Notes: generated by a model from the letters alone, not told the origin. Shown: positions 24,539 through 33,636, numbered from the stretch's first letter. The stretch is DNA of 41,879 nucleotides from Dielma sp000508965 (GCA_000508965.1 BAHV02000009.1:1-41879), one strand, 5' to 3'. A program made the numbers and translations.

Positions 24539-24982
24539 ATGCTGATGTCAGGTTTTTCTGCCTTTCTGGCCTCATTAGGCTTTGGTGTAATTTTTAATGT
24601 CAAGGGCAGACATCTGCTGGTGGCAGCCCTTTGCGGCGGTATCGGCGGCTTTACTTATTCGCTGGCTTTGACGCTTAATATTTCCGAAACGATTTCACTG
24701 ATGATCGGTTCTATCTGTTTGAGTCTGGCATCAGAATTGGCAGCGCGGCGGATAAAGAGCCCGGTGACGACTTTTCTGGTCTGTGCCTTGATTCCGCTTG
24801 TCCCCGGCGGCGGCATGTATAATACAATGATTGAAATGGTTAAGGGCGATGTTTATCAGGCACTTGTAACCTGTGCACAGACGATCATTGACGCGGGATC
24901 GATTGCGATTGGCTGCACGTTGGTAGCATCCTTAATGCGGCTTGTATTTAAAGCGAAAGTGCGAAAGGAGACATGGCTGTGA
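24539..24982 (+). CDS. ThrE-family exporter, small subunit (YjjB-like)
   Basis: A 147-residue membrane protein with four hydrophobic segments and the conserved ALIPLVPGGGMYNTM loop of the ThrE_2 (YjjB) group. Together with the preceding gene it forms the split version of the exporter. ATG 24539 lies 7 to 8 nt after GGAGGT. Its stop overlaps the U32 peptidase start by 4 bp (GTGA). The exported compound, threonine/serine or a dicarboxylate, cannot be read here. Confidence 0.85.
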   Translation: MLMSGFSAFLASLGFGVIFNVKGRHLLVAALCGGIGGFTYSLALTLNISETISLMIGSICLSLASELAARRIKSPVTTFLVCALIPLVPGGGMYNTMIEMVKGDVYQALVTCAQTIIDAGSIAIGCTLVASLMRLVFKAKVRKETWL

Positions 24983-27273
24983 AGAAAGTAGAGTTGTTGG
25001 CTCCCGCCGGCAGCATGGAAGCCCTGATTGCGGCTGTGCAGAATGGCGCGGACGCGGTTTATCTGGGCGGCGCTCATTTTGGTGCGCGTGCTTCAGCAGT
25101 TAATTTTAATCATGAACAGATGCGTGAGGCAATCAGCTATGCGCATCTGTATGGCGTAAAGGTATATGTTACTGTCAATACATTAATTCGCGATGAAGAG
25201 CTGGACGCTTGTCTTGACTATATCGGCACTTTGTATGAAGCTGGTGCAGATGCGCTGATCATTCAGGATCTCGGTTTGATGAATTGTGTCAGACACCGAT
25301 ATCCCAGCTTTGAACTGCATGCGTCGACGCAGATGCATATTCATAACCGCGACGGTTTAAAAATGCTGAAAAAATGGGGAATAAAACGCGGTGTTCTGGC
25401 TCGTGAAACACCCCTTGAGCTAATTAAAGAATTATCGGATGAAGGCATTGATCTGGAGGTTTTTGTCTATGGCGCTTATTGTGTGAGTTATAGCGGACAG
25501 TGCCTGATGAGCAGTTCCATCGGTCATCGCAGCGGCAACCGCGGTGAATGTGCCCAATCATGCCGTCTGCCGTATAAACTGATTCGTGAAACAAAGAGCA
25601 GTCAGTCAGTGGTGGAAACTCAAGGAAAGTATCTGCTTTCACCCAAAGACCTCAATACATTGAGTATCGTTGATGAGCTGATCGAAGCCGGTATCGATAG
25701 CTTTAAAATCGAGGGCAGAATGAAACGGCCTGAATATGTGGGCTTAGTAACGGCCTTGTATCGGGAGGCAATTGATGCCTATTATGCGAACAAAGCATAT
25801 CATGTTGATGATGCTAAGCTAGAAGCTATGCAGAAGCTGTTTAACCGAGGCTTTACCTTAGGACATCTTAAGCATAAACTTGGCAATGAATTAATGAGTA
25901 CGATCAGACCGAATCATGTGGGGATTGAAATTGGTCAGATTGTTGCGGTGAATAAAGACAGGGTTACGGTGAAGCTGCATCATGAATTGAATCAGGGGGA
26001 CGGCATCCGTATTCTTTGTGAAAATGAGGATGTCGGTTATGTCGTAAATTATCTGTATAAAGACCGATTGCTTGTAAATCATGCCGATGCCGGCGAACTT
26101 GTCGAGCTGAAACGCATGGGCGGTGAGAGAATCAAGGCATCGGTGCTGAAAACCAGTGATGTGCGCCAGCTTAATGAACTTGGAAAACAAAATCAAGACG
26201 GCCGCCGCAAGGTAAAGCTTCATGGTAAAATTACTCTGCATGAGCATGAACCGGCAATTTTACAGATATGGGATGAGGAGTATATGACGGAAATTCTTAG
26301 CGATCAGTTAGTGGAAAGGGCGGTTAAAACGCCGCTTGATGAAGAACGCATCCGCACGCAGCTGATGAAAACCGGCAATACACCTTTTAGCTTCATTGAC
26401 ATAAAGGTTGAATTGGAAAAAGGGATGACCTTCCCTATATCGGCGCTGAATGAAATGCGCCGTAAGGCTTTATCCTCTCATGCGGAAAAACGTCAGAACA
26501 TCTGTTTGCAGTTGTCTGAATCACGACCTATGCCGCATATACATAATGAAACAGAGCCACTATCACTCATTGTTTCCTGTATGAATGAGGAGCAGGTAAA
26601 TACAGCCTATGCGTGTGGGATTGAAAAGGTCACAGTATCTGAGCGCGGACTTTATAACCGTTTGAAAGTGACATATCCTAATTTAATATTCACCTATCCG
26701 CGGATTATGAAGCATCCTTATGACTGTCCCGGTATTATTCAGGAGGCCGGCGGCTTGAATCATGAAAGTATCATGGCCGGCAGCGGTTTAAACTGTTACA
26801 ATGCGCAAAGCGCCGCTTTCCTCTTTGCATTGGGTGTCAGGACGGTTCAGCTCTCTTTGGAATGCTCCATTGCGCAATGTACCGCGTTGATTGAAGCATA
26901 TCGCCGAAATTATGAAGGCGGTAACTTTGCCGCGTTGATTTATGGTGCCTATGAAAATATGCTGATGGAAGCATGTCCGGTAAACATGGCACTGGCTGAT
27001 GGTCAAAAGCGAGACTGCCGCTTATGCAAGGGAAATGATCGTTATTATCTGCAGGATCAAAAGGGGCAGCATTATCCGCTGCGCGGTGATGAGGATTGCA
27101 TTATGCATCTATATCACAGTGAAAAAAGAGATTGGCGGCCGCAGCTTAAGGAATGTCTGCAGGCGGGAATCAACACTTTATTAATTAATTTCACGTTTGA
27201 AAAGGCAGATGAAGTGAAACGTATTTTAAATGAAATAGGAGGGATTTGCAATGATCAAGCTCATTGTCAGTGA
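24979..27273 (+). CDS. U32-family peptidase-like protein with DUF3656
   Basis: A 764-residue protein. The U32 core (about 1-290) begins KKVELLAPAGSMEALIAAV and holds the conserved cysteines in YGAYCVSYSGQCLMSS and NRGECAQSC, which coordinate an iron-sulphur cluster in the E. coli relatives RlhA, TrhP and UbiU/V. The long C-terminal part (about 380-764) fits DUF3656, seen in RlhA-type proteins, which hydroxylate 23S rRNA C2501. An RNA-modifying role is therefore more likely than proteolysis. Start GTG 24979 is preferred over ATG 24973, because AAAGGAG is 2 nt from the ATG but 8 nt from the GTG. It is coupled to the exporter and to the HAD gene (23-bp overlap). Confidence 0.8.
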   Translation: MKKVELLAPAGSMEALIAAVQNGADAVYLGGAHFGARASAVNFNHEQMREAISYAHLYGVKVYVTVNTLIRDEELDACLDYIGTLYEAGADALIIQDLGLMNCVRHRYPSFELHASTQMHIHNRDGLKMLKKWGIKRGVLARETPLELIKELSDEGIDLEVFVYGAYCVSYSGQCLMSSSIGHRSGNRGECAQSCRLPYKLIRETKSSQSVVETQGKYLLSPKDLNTLSIVDELIEAGIDSFKIEGRMKRPEYVGLVTALYREAIDAYYANKAYHVDDAKLEAMQKLFNRGFTLGHLKHKLGNELMSTIRPNHVGIEIGQIVAVNKDRVTVKLHHELNQGDGIRILCENEDVGYVVNYLYKDRLLVNHADAGELVELKRMGGERIKASVLKTSDVRQLNELGKQNQDGRRKVKLHGKITLHEHEPAILQIWDEEYMTEILSDQLVERAVKTPLDEERIRTQLMKTGNTPFSFIDIKVELEKGMTFPISALNEMRRKALSSHAEKRQNICLQLSESRPMPHIHNETEPLSLIVSCMNEEQVNTAYACGIEKVTVSERGLYNRLKVTYPNLIFTYPRIMKHPYDCPGIIQEAGGLNHESIMAGSGLNCYNAQSAAFLFALGVRTVQLSLECSIAQCTALIEAYRRNYEGGNFAALIYGAYENMLMEACPVNMALADGQKRDCRLCKGNDRYYLQDQKGQHYPLRGDEDCIMHLYHSEKRDWRPQLKECLQAGINTLLINFTFEKADEVKRILNEIGGICNDQAHCQ

Positions 27274-28102
27274 TCTGGACGGTACGCTGCTTCAGGAAAA
27301 TCATCTGATGAATCAGGAAACGATAGATGAAATAAAAAAACAGATGGCAAGAGGCGTCGACTTTATGGTAGCGACCGGCCGTGATTATCCCGGTGTTACA
27401 CCGATCTTTGAAAATACCGGCATTGATCCTGAGCTGATCTTGTTGAATGGCGCTCAGTATCGGGATCATGGCGGAGTGATTAAGGATAACATTCGCTTAA
27501 GCGCATCACAGATTAAAGCGGTGGGTGAAATCTTTGCCCGCTTTCAGGTAGTATGGAATGTATATACTGCGGATGGCATCGCATCTTTATTTAATGAGGA
27601 AGAAAATCTGGATGCCTTTATGGAAACCGCTTGGCTCGATGGTTTCTGTACACCGGATACCAGTAAAGAAAACTATCGGGATTTTTATGTGGGCTTAAAG
27701 GTCTATTCAACCATGGATGAATTGCTGGCCCATGAACCGGATATTTTGAAAATGGAAGTCCATGATGGTGATCGTGAAAAAATCCATCAGCTTCAGGAAG
27801 CTCTGATGCAGGTAGAAGGTATTGCTGTCGCAGTTTCTAAACCGATTAACATTGAAGTGACGCATGCCGATGCGCAAAAAGGCATCATGCTGATGAATGT
27901 CATTGAAAAGCAGGGATTATGCAGCGATGAAGTCATGGTCATCGGAGATTCAGCCAATGATCTTTCGATGCTGACGCGTTTTAAGTATTCCTTTGCGGTA
28001 GCCAATGGTGCCCAAGCGGCAATTGAAGCCGCTAATTATCTTACGGCAGAGAATACCGATTTAGGTGTGGTGAAAGCCATCCGCCAGCTGTGCAAGGATT
28101 AG
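27251..28102 (+). CDS. Cof-type HAD phosphatase
   Basis: A 283-residue HAD phosphatase. Motif I VSDLDGT (6-12), ATGR as motif II, and VIGDSANDLSML as motif IV are intact, with a C2 cap between. Substrate unknown; the family covers sugar and nucleotide phosphates. It starts inside the end of the U32 gene after AGGAGGGATTTGC, so it is the last gene of the exporter-U32 operon. It is only distantly similar to the HAD protein at 17377-18213. Confidence 0.85.
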   Translation: MIKLIVSDLDGTLLQENHLMNQETIDEIKKQMARGVDFMVATGRDYPGVTPIFENTGIDPELILLNGAQYRDHGGVIKDNIRLSASQIKAVGEIFARFQVVWNVYTADGIASLFNEEENLDAFMETAWLDGFCTPDTSKENYRDFYVGLKVYSTMDELLAHEPDILKMEVHDGDREKIHQLQEALMQVEGIAVAVSKPINIEVTHADAQKGIMLMNVIEKQGLCSDEVMVIGDSANDLSMLTRFKYSFAVANGAQAAIEAANYLTAENTDLGVVKAIRQLCKD

Positions 28103-28224
28103 CTTGATGGAATAAAATGATATTTTTAATTGAAGTTAAATAAGTGAATTCCAAAAAAAGCGATGAAATCAAGGGTATCTAAATCTATGAAAATTCAGCG
28201 AATATTTTCATTCATCAAAGTGCC

Positions 28225-28261
28225 TGAAAACGCTTGCAATAATTCTGATTTGCGATACAAT
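28225..28261 (+). promoter_or_regulatory. Promoter of the small peptide gene with cre-like box
   Basis: -35 TTGCAA (28234-28239), 16-bp spacer, -10 TACAAT (28256-28261). TGAAAACGCTTGCA (28225-28238) fits the cre consensus except G for W at position 12 and overlaps the -35. Carbon catabolite control is likely. Confidence 0.6.
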
Positions 28262-28293
28262 AAAAGTACCAAAGAAGAGAGGGAGTGATGGTC

Positions 28294-28374
28294 ATGAATC
28301 GAAGCGGAAGAGTTGTTGTTTTTGTGAAGGTTCATGCCGGAGCTCGCAGTGAGAATGCTTTTGTGTGGTTTTAA
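28294..28374 (+). CDS. 26-residue basic peptide gene
   Basis: A very short frame between a promoter and a terminator of its own. AGGGAG lies 8 nt before ATG 28294 (ATG 28288 is possible, giving 28 residues). The peptide starts MNRSGRVVVFVKVHAG and ends in NAFVWF; it has a basic N-terminal half with a VVVFVKV strand and an aromatic tail. It matches no family I know. It could be a leader peptide, a small membrane-associated or regulatory peptide, or a dual-function small RNA. Conservation in relatives would decide. Confidence 0.5.
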   Translation: MNRSGRVVVFVKVHAGARSENAFVWF

Positions 28375-28402
28375 GACGGACGTGTGCGAATGCGTTCGTT
28401 TT
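28372..28402 (+). terminator. Terminator of the small peptide transcript
   Basis: AAGACGGACG pairs with CGTTCGTTTT (G-T pairs included) around a TGTGCGAATG loop, then a run of T residues. It begins at the peptide stop codon and separates it from the ankyrin gene. Confidence 0.7.
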
Positions 28403-28428
28403 TTTTACACAGAATCTCTTTTCTTGAA

Positions 28429-28448
28429 CTGTTTAGACTGCTAAACAG
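28429..28448 (+). promoter_or_regulatory. Palindrome upstream of the ankyrin gene
   Basis: CTGTTTAG-ACTG-CTAAACAG, a perfect 8-bp inverted repeat with a 4-nt spacer, just after TTGAAC (28424-28429). It looks like an operator for a dimeric repressor in the promoter region of the ankyrin/EF-G genes; no T run follows, so it is not a terminator. Confidence 0.5.
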
Positions 28449-28506
28449 GTTAAATTCGGACAATCTTGCTTCAGGCAGGAAATGATTCATAAAGGAGGAA
28501 ATAATC

Positions 28507-29175
28507 ATGGATCAATTCAATGAGGTGTTCTGGAACAGTGCAGCAAATGGAGATTTTACAGCTATCTGTGCAGAAATTAAAAAAGGTGTTAATGTAAATT
28601 ATCAAAACGGTGAGGGAAGAACAGCATTAATGCGCAGTGCGAAGCGCGATTATAAAGATATTGTGCGGGTTTTGATTGACAATGGAGCTGATGTGAATAT
28701 CAGAGATAATAATGGTAAGACAGCTATTATGGGTGCTGCGAAAAAAGGCAATAAGACAATTGTAAAGAAATTGATTGAAGCTGGTGCTGACATCAACGCG
28801 CAGGACAATAAAGGCCGCAGTGCGCTGCATCGTGCCGCTTTCCAAGGCATGGACCGTGTCATTGAAGAATTATTAAAGAATGGTGTAGAAGTTAATGTTC
28901 AGGATGCTGAGGGCAGAACACCTCTGATGGAAGCTTGTCTGGCATTTAAGTTTGATGTGATTAAACAGCTGGTGGAAGCTGGCGCCGATGTAAATACCGC
29001 GGATCATCTTGGCTGTACAGCGCTGATGAGAGCCGCTTACGGCGGTTATGTTGATCTGGTCAGCTATCTTCTGGATCATGGCGCTGATAAAGAGGCTGTG
29101 GATAAAGAAGGTAATAAAGCAGTTCATTATGTACGTGAACATTGTCTGGCTGAGCTTAAGCCAATTTTGAAATAG
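28507..29175 (+). CDS. Ankyrin repeat protein
   Basis: A 222-residue cytoplasmic protein made almost wholly of ankyrin repeats, starting at about residues 5, 36, 69, 102, 135, 168 and 201, each about 33 residues (consensus G(R/K)TAL...AA...G...IV..LI..GADVN). Such repeats bind partner proteins; no enzyme domain is attached. There is no signal peptide. AAAGGAGG precedes ATG 28507. It lies 12 nt before the EF-G paralogue gene, so a regulatory or accessory role for that GTPase is possible but unproven. Confidence 0.9.
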   Translation: MDQFNEVFWNSAANGDFTAICAEIKKGVNVNYQNGEGRTALMRSAKRDYKDIVRVLIDNGADVNIRDNNGKTAIMGAAKKGNKTIVKKLIEAGADINAQDNKGRSALHRAAFQGMDRVIEELLKNGVEVNVQDAEGRTPLMEACLAFKFDVIKQLVEAGADVNTADHLGCTALMRAAYGGYVDLVSYLLDHGADKEAVDKEGNKAVHYVREHCLAELKPILK

Positions 29176-29187
29176 GAGGATCTGCAG

Positions 29188-31275
29188 ATGCGAGATTATT
29201 TAGCACATGAGGTAAGAAATGTTACTGTCCTTGGGCACAGCGGTGCCGGTAAAACAGGAGTTCTTGAAGCGATGCTTTATTTCACAAAGGCCAGTGACCG
29301 TTTTGGCAAGACCAGCGAGGGAAGCTCTCTGATCGACTATGATCCAGAGGAAATCAAACGCGGTATTACCGTTTATTCAACGATCGTGCCAATTGAATGG
29401 CGGGATACAAAAATAAATTTCATCGATACACCGGGTTATCTGGATTTCATCGGTGAAGCGGAAAGCGGCTTGGCAGCCGGTGACAATGCGTTAATCGTCG
29501 TTGGCGCTAAAGAAGGCGTGCAAAGCGGTACTCAGACGGCATGGGAAGCAGCCCAGTCAAGAAAGCTGCCGACAATTTTCTTTATCAATAAATTAGATGA
29601 AGAACATGCTTCATTTAAGAAAACTTATGAAGGATTGCGTGAAGCTTTCGGCAAGACGGTAATTCCATTTGAAGTACCTATTGTTGAAAACGGGGAGGTT
29701 GTTGGTTCAATCAATATTCTGCGTGATAAAGCTTGGTATTTTAAAGGTGAAAAAGCAAACCGTGATAAAGCGTGTGACGTACCTGATGATATGAAGGATG
29801 AGGTAGCGGAATATAAGAATCAGATTGCTGAAGCGATTGCTATGGGCGATGATGAATTAATGGAGAAATATTTCTCTGGTGAAGAATTCAGTGAAGCTGA
29901 ATTAACCCGCGGTGTACGCATTGGTGTTCGCAGCGGTGAAATTCGTCCGGTATTCTCCGGTTCCGCAATCAATATGACCGGCATTGAACGTCTGATGGAT
30001 CTGATCGTTAAATATTTCCCAACCTATGGTGAAAATGGTACGGTTACCGTAACAGATATTGAAAAGGAAGAACCGGTTGAACTTCAGACAACAGAGAATG
30101 AAAAATTCACGGGTCTTGTATTTAAGACGATTGTTGACCCATTTGTTGGCCGCATCAGCTTTATCAAGGTTAAGAGCGGTACATTGAGTGCTGATTCCAG
30201 TGTCTATAATCCTAAGAAGGATAAGATGGAAAAAATCGCGCAGATTTATATTATAAAAGGTAAACATCAGACAGCGGTCGGCAAGCTGTTTACCGGTGAC
30301 ATTGGTGCGGTGACAAAGCTTGGTTATACGCAGACAAATGATACACTGTGTGATAAGGGCTGTCATTATGCCGTAGATCCAATTAAATTTACTGAACCGA
30401 TGCTGGGCGTTGCGGTATGGCCGAAGTCAAAGAATGACGATGACAAGCTGAGCAACGCGTTGGCTAGAATGGTTGAAGAAGATCAGACATGCCGTTTAGT
30501 GAATAATAAAGAAACAAAGGAAAATGTATTCTATGGTGTCGGGGATCAGCATATCGATGTGTTGGTTTCTAAGATGCGCGCTAAATATAAGGTTGAGGTT
30601 AATCTGACCGTACCTAAGGTTCCATATCGTGAAACCATTAAGAAGACTGTGGTTGGTGAAGGCCGGCATAAGAAACAATCCGGCGGTCATGGACAATTTG
30701 GTCATGTATTTGTGGAATTTTCACCAAATCCGGATACGGAAGAAATGGTATTTGAAGAAAAGGTATTCGGCGGTGCCGTACCTCGTCAGTATTTCCCGGC
30801 GGTTGAAACCGGTTTGCGTGAATGCATGAATAAAGGTTATTTGGCAGGCTTTAAGGTTGTTAATCTGAAGGCTACGCTGTTAGATGGCAAATATCATGAT
30901 GTCGATTCAAGTGAAATGGCCTTTAAATTGGCAGCTCATTTGGCGTATAAAGATGCGATGCCAAAAGCAAACGCAATTCTCCTTGAACCAATCGTAACGG
31001 CTACGGTTGTTGTGCCTGATGAATATACAGGTACGATCATCGGTGATTTCAATAAACGCCGTGGTACGATTATGGGTATGGATATGGAAAATGATCATCA
31101 AAAGATTACGGCTGAAGTACCTTTAGCTGAAATGATGAAATATCCTACTGATCTTCGTTCTATGACTCAGGGCCGAGGCGTTTATACCCAGAAGTTTGAA
31201 CGCTATGAACCAGTACCGGCAAATATTGCGGAAAAGGTAATTGCTAATACGAAGAAGGAAGAAGAGGAAGAATAG
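29188..31275 (+). CDS. EF-G-like GTPase paralogue (EF-G2 type)
   Basis: A 695-residue translational GTPase. Its G domain has P-loop GHSGAGKT (16-23), RGITV (58-62, switch I), IDTPG (79-83) and NKLD (134-137), then domains II to V with GGHGQFGHVFVEF in domain IV. The P-loop lacks the AHVDAGKT of true EF-G, and NKMD is NKLD, which points to the EF-G paralogue group rather than fusA. Some paralogues act in ribosome recycling or have no translocase activity; tetracycline-resistance proteins of the TetM kind are another branch and less similar. The C terminus is a run of glutamates. It follows the ankyrin gene by 12 nt with its own AGGAGG site. Confidence 0.9.
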   Translation: MRDYLAHEVRNVTVLGHSGAGKTGVLEAMLYFTKASDRFGKTSEGSSLIDYDPEEIKRGITVYSTIVPIEWRDTKINFIDTPGYLDFIGEAESGLAAGDNALIVVGAKEGVQSGTQTAWEAAQSRKLPTIFFINKLDEEHASFKKTYEGLREAFGKTVIPFEVPIVENGEVVGSINILRDKAWYFKGEKANRDKACDVPDDMKDEVAEYKNQIAEAIAMGDDELMEKYFSGEEFSEAELTRGVRIGVRSGEIRPVFSGSAINMTGIERLMDLIVKYFPTYGENGTVTVTDIEKEEPVELQTTENEKFTGLVFKTIVDPFVGRISFIKVKSGTLSADSSVYNPKKDKMEKIAQIYIIKGKHQTAVGKLFTGDIGAVTKLGYTQTNDTLCDKGCHYAVDPIKFTEPMLGVAVWPKSKNDDDKLSNALARMVEEDQTCRLVNNKETKENVFYGVGDQHIDVLVSKMRAKYKVEVNLTVPKVPYRETIKKTVVGEGRHKKQSGGHGQFGHVFVEFSPNPDTEEMVFEEKVFGGAVPRQYFPAVETGLRECMNKGYLAGFKVVNLKATLLDGKYHDVDSSEMAFKLAAHLAYKDAMPKANAILLEPIVTATVVVPDEYTGTIIGDFNKRRGTIMGMDMENDHQKITAEVPLAEMMKYPTDLRSMTQGRGVYTQKFERYEPVPANIAEKVIANTKKEEEEE

Positions 31276-31345
31276 AATAGCTTGATCGCTTACCGACCAA
31301 ATCAGCGATCGAGATAGGATTCAGTATATGTAAATCATATCATTA

Positions 31346-31388
31346 AAAGAGGATGCGATATTGAGAGAAATATTCGCATCCTCTTTAT
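31346..31388 (+). terminator. Terminator of the EF-G paralogue gene
   Basis: AAAGAGGATGCG-A-TATT (31346-31362) pairs with AATATTCGCATCCTCTTT (31369-31386), a long stem with a short loop and T-rich tail. Confidence 0.85.
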
Positions 31389-31473
31389 TATGTTAATTGC
31401 TTATGATCGTGGATGGAATCGGCGAATTCTCCTGAGAAATATGCTGCTGGGATTCGATCTTCGCCATAACAAA

Positions 31474-31497
31474 GGATGCCCAATCATTTAAGCATCC
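31474..31497 (-). terminator. Weak terminator-like hairpin
   Basis: GGATGC pairs with GCATCC with a 12-nt loop; on the minus strand TTTG follows. It could end transcription from the MFS remnant. Confidence 0.4.
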
Positions 31498-31553
31498 AAT
31501 TATTTATTTGATTAATAGAATATCCGTGCGCTGCATCTTATGAATGACGGTTA

Positions 31554-31922
31554 TCAGACATCACTTCGTTTTTCACGTGCTTTTTTATTTAGCGAAATAA
31601 GTGAGAAGACAGCTGTAAATATGATGATTCCCGCCGAAGTCTTATTCTCCATTGTATTTATTTTATCAGCTTCAATTACTTGTGATTTCTGTTTTTTTTC
31701 ATAATTCATTAACCAAGCCAATACAACACCGAGTGCATAGGTAATCAGACGAGAAACATTGTGGAATAACCGCCCATATCAGCAAGTGCCAGACCAAGCA
31801 TAGGTCCAAATGCGAATGATATTAGCATAAGAAGCAAGGTTACTGTCAAGCATCCGCACGCATATAGTAGCAGCTATGCATACTAAAATAAAGTTCTTTG
31901 TCCAAATAGATTTTTTATTCAT
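31554..31922 (-). pseudogene. MFS transporter remnant
   Basis: On the minus strand an AAGGAGG site and ATG 31922 open a frame that starts MNKKSIWTKNFILVCIA, typical of drug-type MFS transporters, but stops after 47 codons. Other frames then read a GPMLG-containing membrane segment (LLLMLISFAFGPMLGLALAD, then GGYSTMFLV) and a further segment ITYALGVVLAWLMNYEKK, ending at TGA 31554. At about 370 bp it is roughly a third of a full MFS gene, so it has both internal loss and frameshifts. It is not expected to be functional. Confidence 0.6.
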
Positions 31923-32139
31923 AATCAACAACCTCCTTGATAATAAGCGGGTATTCATTTACCATATAAGTTGAATAAATGATATACATAATAAGTATAT
32001 ATAAAGAAAGACTGAATTTTTGAATTCAGCCTTTTGATTATGCTGAATAAAATTCAAGCAACAACACTTAAAAGCATAAAAAAGTCTGAATTTACTTAAT
32101 TCAAACTTTCTTATCTAAATATTTATTTTGTTGTTTTCG
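31923..32139. other. Intergenic region with two hairpins
   Basis: Upstream of the MFS remnant and downstream of the M32 gene. A small hairpin (CTGAATT 32012-32018 with AATTCAG 32023-32029) resembles the sequence of the M32 terminator at 32083-32107. No gene or tRNA was recognised. Confidence 0.5.
32078..32107 (-). terminator. Terminator of the M32 carboxypeptidase gene
   Basis: On the minus strand AGTTTGAATT (32107-32098) pairs with AATTCAGACT (32092-32083), one G-T pair, loop AAGTA, followed by TTTTTT. Confidence 0.75.
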
Positions 32140-33636
32140 TTAATCCAAATTATAAAGCTTAGTGTATTTATCAATCAGATAATCAATATAAATATTGGAA
32201 TCAAACTTTTGATGGCAGACATCATGAAGCAGCTCATCAGCATTCTTACTGCTGCCATACTGGTGAATGTTTTCTGTCAGCCAGTCTGTGATCTTACTGA
32301 ATTCATTATTTGTCAGTGCTGCTTCTACATCAATATCACGGCACATAGCCTGATAGAATTGTGCCGCATAAGCGGTACCGAGCGCATAGGTAGGGAAATA
32401 TCCGAATAAGCCCTGCGGCCAGTGAACATCCTGAAGAATACCTTCAGCTGCATTCTGCGGCCGAATCCCCAAATACTCCTCATATTTATCGGCCCATAAC
32501 TGATCAAGATGTTCAAAATCAACCTCGCCATTGAACAATTGTTTTTCCAATTCATAACGAATCAGGATATGCAGCGGATAAGTCAGCTCATCGGCTTCTG
32601 TACGGATAAAGGAAGCTGAGGAAGCGTTAATCATCTGAACAAATTCATCCATCGATACATTCTTTAACTGTTCCGGGAAGCGATTCTTCAAGGTTTCATA
32701 ATTACATGACCAGAAAGCTTTAGTGCGGGCGATGAAGTTTTCTAATAAGCGGGACTGGGATTCATGCATGCCGTTGCTCATATTACCGGCAAGAATCGAT
32801 CCTTCCAGCTTTTCATCTACATGCAGCATATACTGTGCATGGCCATATTCATGAATGATTGAGAAAATGCTTGATGTCAGTGCATTTTCACGATAAGCAG
32901 TTGTCAGACGCACATCCTTTAATGAAAAAGGTGATGTAAACGGGTGAACAGAAACCCCCATATAACAGCGGTTAGGATCGAAGTTCATGAATTTCTTCAA
33001 ATCCTCCATCACTTTTTCCTGATCCTGCTGCGGATAATGCTGCTTTAAAACAGAAGTATCAATCTGTTTGGCTGCCTGTACTTTTTTTATGAAAGGAAGC
33101 AGACGATCTTTAATGTTTTTAAAAAACGCGTCATATTTTTCAATATTCATGCCTGGCTCATTGCGGTCAAGCAGAGCGTCGTAACAGCTCAAATCACCGC
33201 GATAGTAGTCAGTATAACTGCGGGTAGCGGTAATTACGTCAGCCAGCATTTTTTTATAGTTTTCCCAATCGCTGTTCTTTTTACATTCTTCCCAAAGGAC
33301 ATTACTCTTACCGAGTAATTCCTGATAAGCCATGTACACATCCTTAGGAATCATGCGGATTTCCTTTAACTGCATTAAATGCTGTTTAACAGCTTTGGCA
33401 CTTAATTCATCAAGCTCCATGTCCGCCATTGCTTCGATTTTTTTCATATTCTCTGGATCAGTGCTATATGTCAGGTATTCACCTTCAAGTATTGACATCA
33501 TTTTTATGCGGTAATCAGCGCCATCCTTTGGAGCAATCGTTGCCATATCAAACGACATTGTTGATAATGCCAGATGATATGCGTTTGTTTTTTCTTCATA
33601 AGCTTTTAAAAAGCTTAAAGCTTCTTCTTTATTCAT
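32140..33636 (-). CDS. M32-family metallocarboxypeptidase
   Basis: A 498-residue cytoplasmic zinc carboxypeptidase (Taq family) that removes C-terminal residues from peptides. The zinc site HEYGH is at 262-266 and HESQSR at 291-296 supplies the third ligand; the long helical N-terminal and C-terminal arms fit the family, as does the length of about 500. ATG 33636 follows AAAGGAGG at good spacing; the open frame extends another 22 codons upstream without a site. It is monocistronic and divergent from the PfkB-like gene. Confidence 0.9.
   Translation of the reverse strand: MNKEEALSFLKAYEEKTNAYHLALSTMSFDMATIAPKDGADYRIKMMSILEGEYLTYSTDPENMKKIEAMADMELDELSAKAVKQHLMQLKEIRMIPKDVYMAYQELLGKSNVLWEECKKNSDWENYKKMLADVITATRSYTDYYRGDLSCYDALLDRNEPGMNIEKYDAFFKNIKDRLLPFIKKVQAAKQIDTSVLKQHYPQQDQEKVMEDLKKFMNFDPNRCYMGVSVHPFTSPFSLKDVRLTTAYRENALTSSIFSIIHEYGHAQYMLHVDEKLEGSILAGNMSNGMHESQSRLLENFIARTKAFWSCNYETLKNRFPEQLKNVSMDEFVQMINASSASFIRTEADELTYPLHILIRYELEKQLFNGEVDFEHLDQLWADKYEEYLGIRPQNAAEGILQDVHWPQGLFGYFPTYALGTAYAAQFYQAMCRDIDVEAALTNNEFSKITDWLTENIHQYGSSKNADELLHDVCHQKFDSNIYIDYLIDKYTKLYNLD

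Noticed and set aside
29902..30366. Minus-strand open frame of 154 codons opposite the EF-G paralogue
   Set aside because: It lies wholly within a conserved GTPase gene and shows no family motifs or ribosome site.
29188..31275. TetM-like ribosome protection protein
   Set aside because: Domain layout is shared by all EF-G relatives; the GHSGAGKT P-loop and NKLD fit the EF-G paralogue group better.
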